From the NCBI RefSeq assembly GCF_032393985.1, contig NZ_CP135918.1, positions 3,038,001 through 3,102,000 on the forward strand: a stretch of 64,000 bases of DNA, read 5' to 3'. The stretch is from Fischerella sp. JS2. GTDB taxonomy: Bacteria > Cyanobacteriota > Cyanobacteriia > Cyanobacteriales > Nostocaceae. The notes beneath the pieces were generated by a model. That model ran no database searches, was not told the DNA's origin, and saw only the letters and a list, made by a program, of their open reading frames with translations. Position 1 is the first letter of the stretch; every line of letters begins with the position of its first letter. The translations under genes were made by a program, and so were the position numbers. This document shows positions 63,161 through 64,000 of this stretch, piece by piece.

Positions 63161-64000
63161 TCATGCCAACGCAGATGCTTGAGGTTTGGCGAAAATCATC
63201 CTGCCGGCAGATGTTTGTAAGGCGCTAGTAACTATTACCCGCAATTCACCACCTACATAATTGCTACCTTCTTCAACCACAACCATTGTGCCATCGTCTA
63301 GGTAGCCAATGCCTTGACTAGGTTCTTTGCCTTCTTTGAGAATCTTGAGGTCAATGTTATCGCCTGGTAAATAAGTGGGACGTACAGCATTAACCAAATC
63401 GTTAACATTTAAAACAGGCACTTTTTGCACACTGGCGACTTTGGATAAGTTATAGTCGTTGGTTAAAAGTGTGCCATTGATTTCTTGGGCAAAGCGGACT
63501 AACTTCGCATCAACAGTTGTGATATCGTCGTAGTCTATTGAGTTAATCAAAATGCGATCAGGGTACACTGTTTTAATCCGGTTGAGAATTTCTAGTCCCC
63601 GTCTTCCCCGTACGCGTTTTTGGTCTTTGCTTGCATCCGCTACTTGTTGCAGTTCTTGTAAAACAAATTGCGGTACGAGTAATTGTCCTTCTAAAAAGCC
63701 AGTTTCTAGAAGAGTTTCAATACGACCATCAATAATGCAGCTGGTGTCTAATACTTTGGTGCTAGCTGGTTTGAGGGTTCCTTCTACCACCATTGTTTCT
63801 ACAGTATTGGGATTAATCAAACGCAATAAACCACGTCCGTGGGTATCTGCAAGATTCATGCCAGTGTATGCCAGTACAATGCTCCCAACAACTGCTACCA
63901 ATGGCTTAATAAAGCTAAAATCGTTGGGAATCGGTAGCAAGAATAGAGGTGCTAGCATTAAATTAGCGATCAATAACCCAATAACTAGACCGATCGCACG
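63161..64000 (-). CDS. PIN-TRAM domain membrane protein (YacL-like), 5' end outside window
   Basis: The frame is open to the right edge (RAIGLVIGLLIANLMLAPLF), so the N-terminal part is missing. The visible part has the last two transmembrane segments, a linker, a PIN domain with VLDTSCIIDGRI (first acid), LEILNRIKTVYP, TTVDAKLVRFA and TLLTNDYNLSKVA, and a C-terminal TRAM RNA-binding domain (EGKEPSQGIGYLDDGTMVVV). Homologues such as YacL are about 360 residues. Probably a membrane-tethered RNase or RNA-binding protein. Its terminator is at 63091-63122. Confidence 0.9.
   Translation of the reverse strand, partial: RAIGLVIGLLIANLMLAPLFLLPIPNDFSFIKPLVAVVGSIVLAYTGMNLADTHGRGLLRLINPNTVETMVVEGTLKPASTKVLDTSCIIDGRIETLLETGFLEGQLLVPQFVLQELQQVADASKDQKRVRGRRGLEILNRIKTVYPDRILINSIDYDDITTVDAKLVRFAQEINGTLLTNDYNLSKVASVQKVPVLNVNDLVNAVRPTYLPGDNIDLKILKEGKEPSQGIGYLDDGTMVVVEEGSNYVGGELRVIVTSALQTSAGRMIFAKPQASALA

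Overview
The window is a chromosomal segment of a filamentous, probably heterocyst-forming (Nostocales) cyanobacterium. The evidence is psbB-psbT, psb34, ycf34, a cyanobacterial three-S1-domain rpsA, cyanobacterial hfq and rpoZ, a cyanobacteriochrome histidine kinase, many GCGATCGC (HIP1) octamers, and short heptamer tandem repeats (CCAATGA/TCATTGG types) typical of this group. No phage, plasmid replicon, CRISPR array or complete insertion sequence is visible.

Layout. 1-8.9 kb: small lipoprotein, psb34 carrying an in-frame stop, pfkA, a TPR protein, acs, a decayed Uma2 gene, an exported protein, a folded repeat element, a 23-codon membrane mini-ORF with its own terminator, a lone Nif11-type peptide and a DUF1400 protein. 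9-16 kb: a membrane-anchored beta-propeller protein and three glycosyltransferases (polysaccharide synthesis). 16-23.7 kb: housekeeping and photosynthesis genes (YwiC-like membrane protein, ycf34, cca, HAD phosphatase, rpsA, psbT, psbB). 24.4-27.6 kb: peptide-type ABC substrate-binding lipoprotein and permease, separated by a small repeat-flanked, frameshifted four-helix-bundle gene. 27.7-38.7 kb is the accessory part: DUF1579 protein, an HtrA-like protein without its catalytic His and Ser next to a NarL-type regulator with a degenerate receiver, a broken two-gene cassette with a retropepsin-like remnant, several unknown small proteins, a pentapeptide-repeat/HhH membrane protein, a Tat-type GMC oxidoreductase, and a decayed VapBC module.

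38.8-45.2 kb: hfq and dapF (divergent), mnmG, a PilP/GspC-like membrane protein, and small proteins. 45.3-53.9 kb: a signalling block on the minus strand with three large hybrid histidine kinases and one Rcp1-like response regulator. One kinase has a GAF domain with both cysteines of a DXCF cyanobacteriochrome, so the block is probably a light-input phosphorelay. 54.5-64 kb: moaE, a spore-photoproduct-lyase-family radical SAM protein, a RemA/DUF370-like protein, a repeat-rich region with a truncated Hint-domain gene, rpoZ, two conserved small genes, tRNA-Pro(GGG), glgB, and a PIN-TRAM protein that runs off the right edge.

Core genes are intact, while accessory genes are often broken (in-frame TAA codons, frameshifts, deletions). 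The most interesting items are the DXCF cyanobacteriochrome kinase cluster, the adjacent pseudo-protease and pseudo-receiver pair, the tandem hairpin units beside the Hint remnant, the interrupted psb34, and the PIN/hfq recombination scar.
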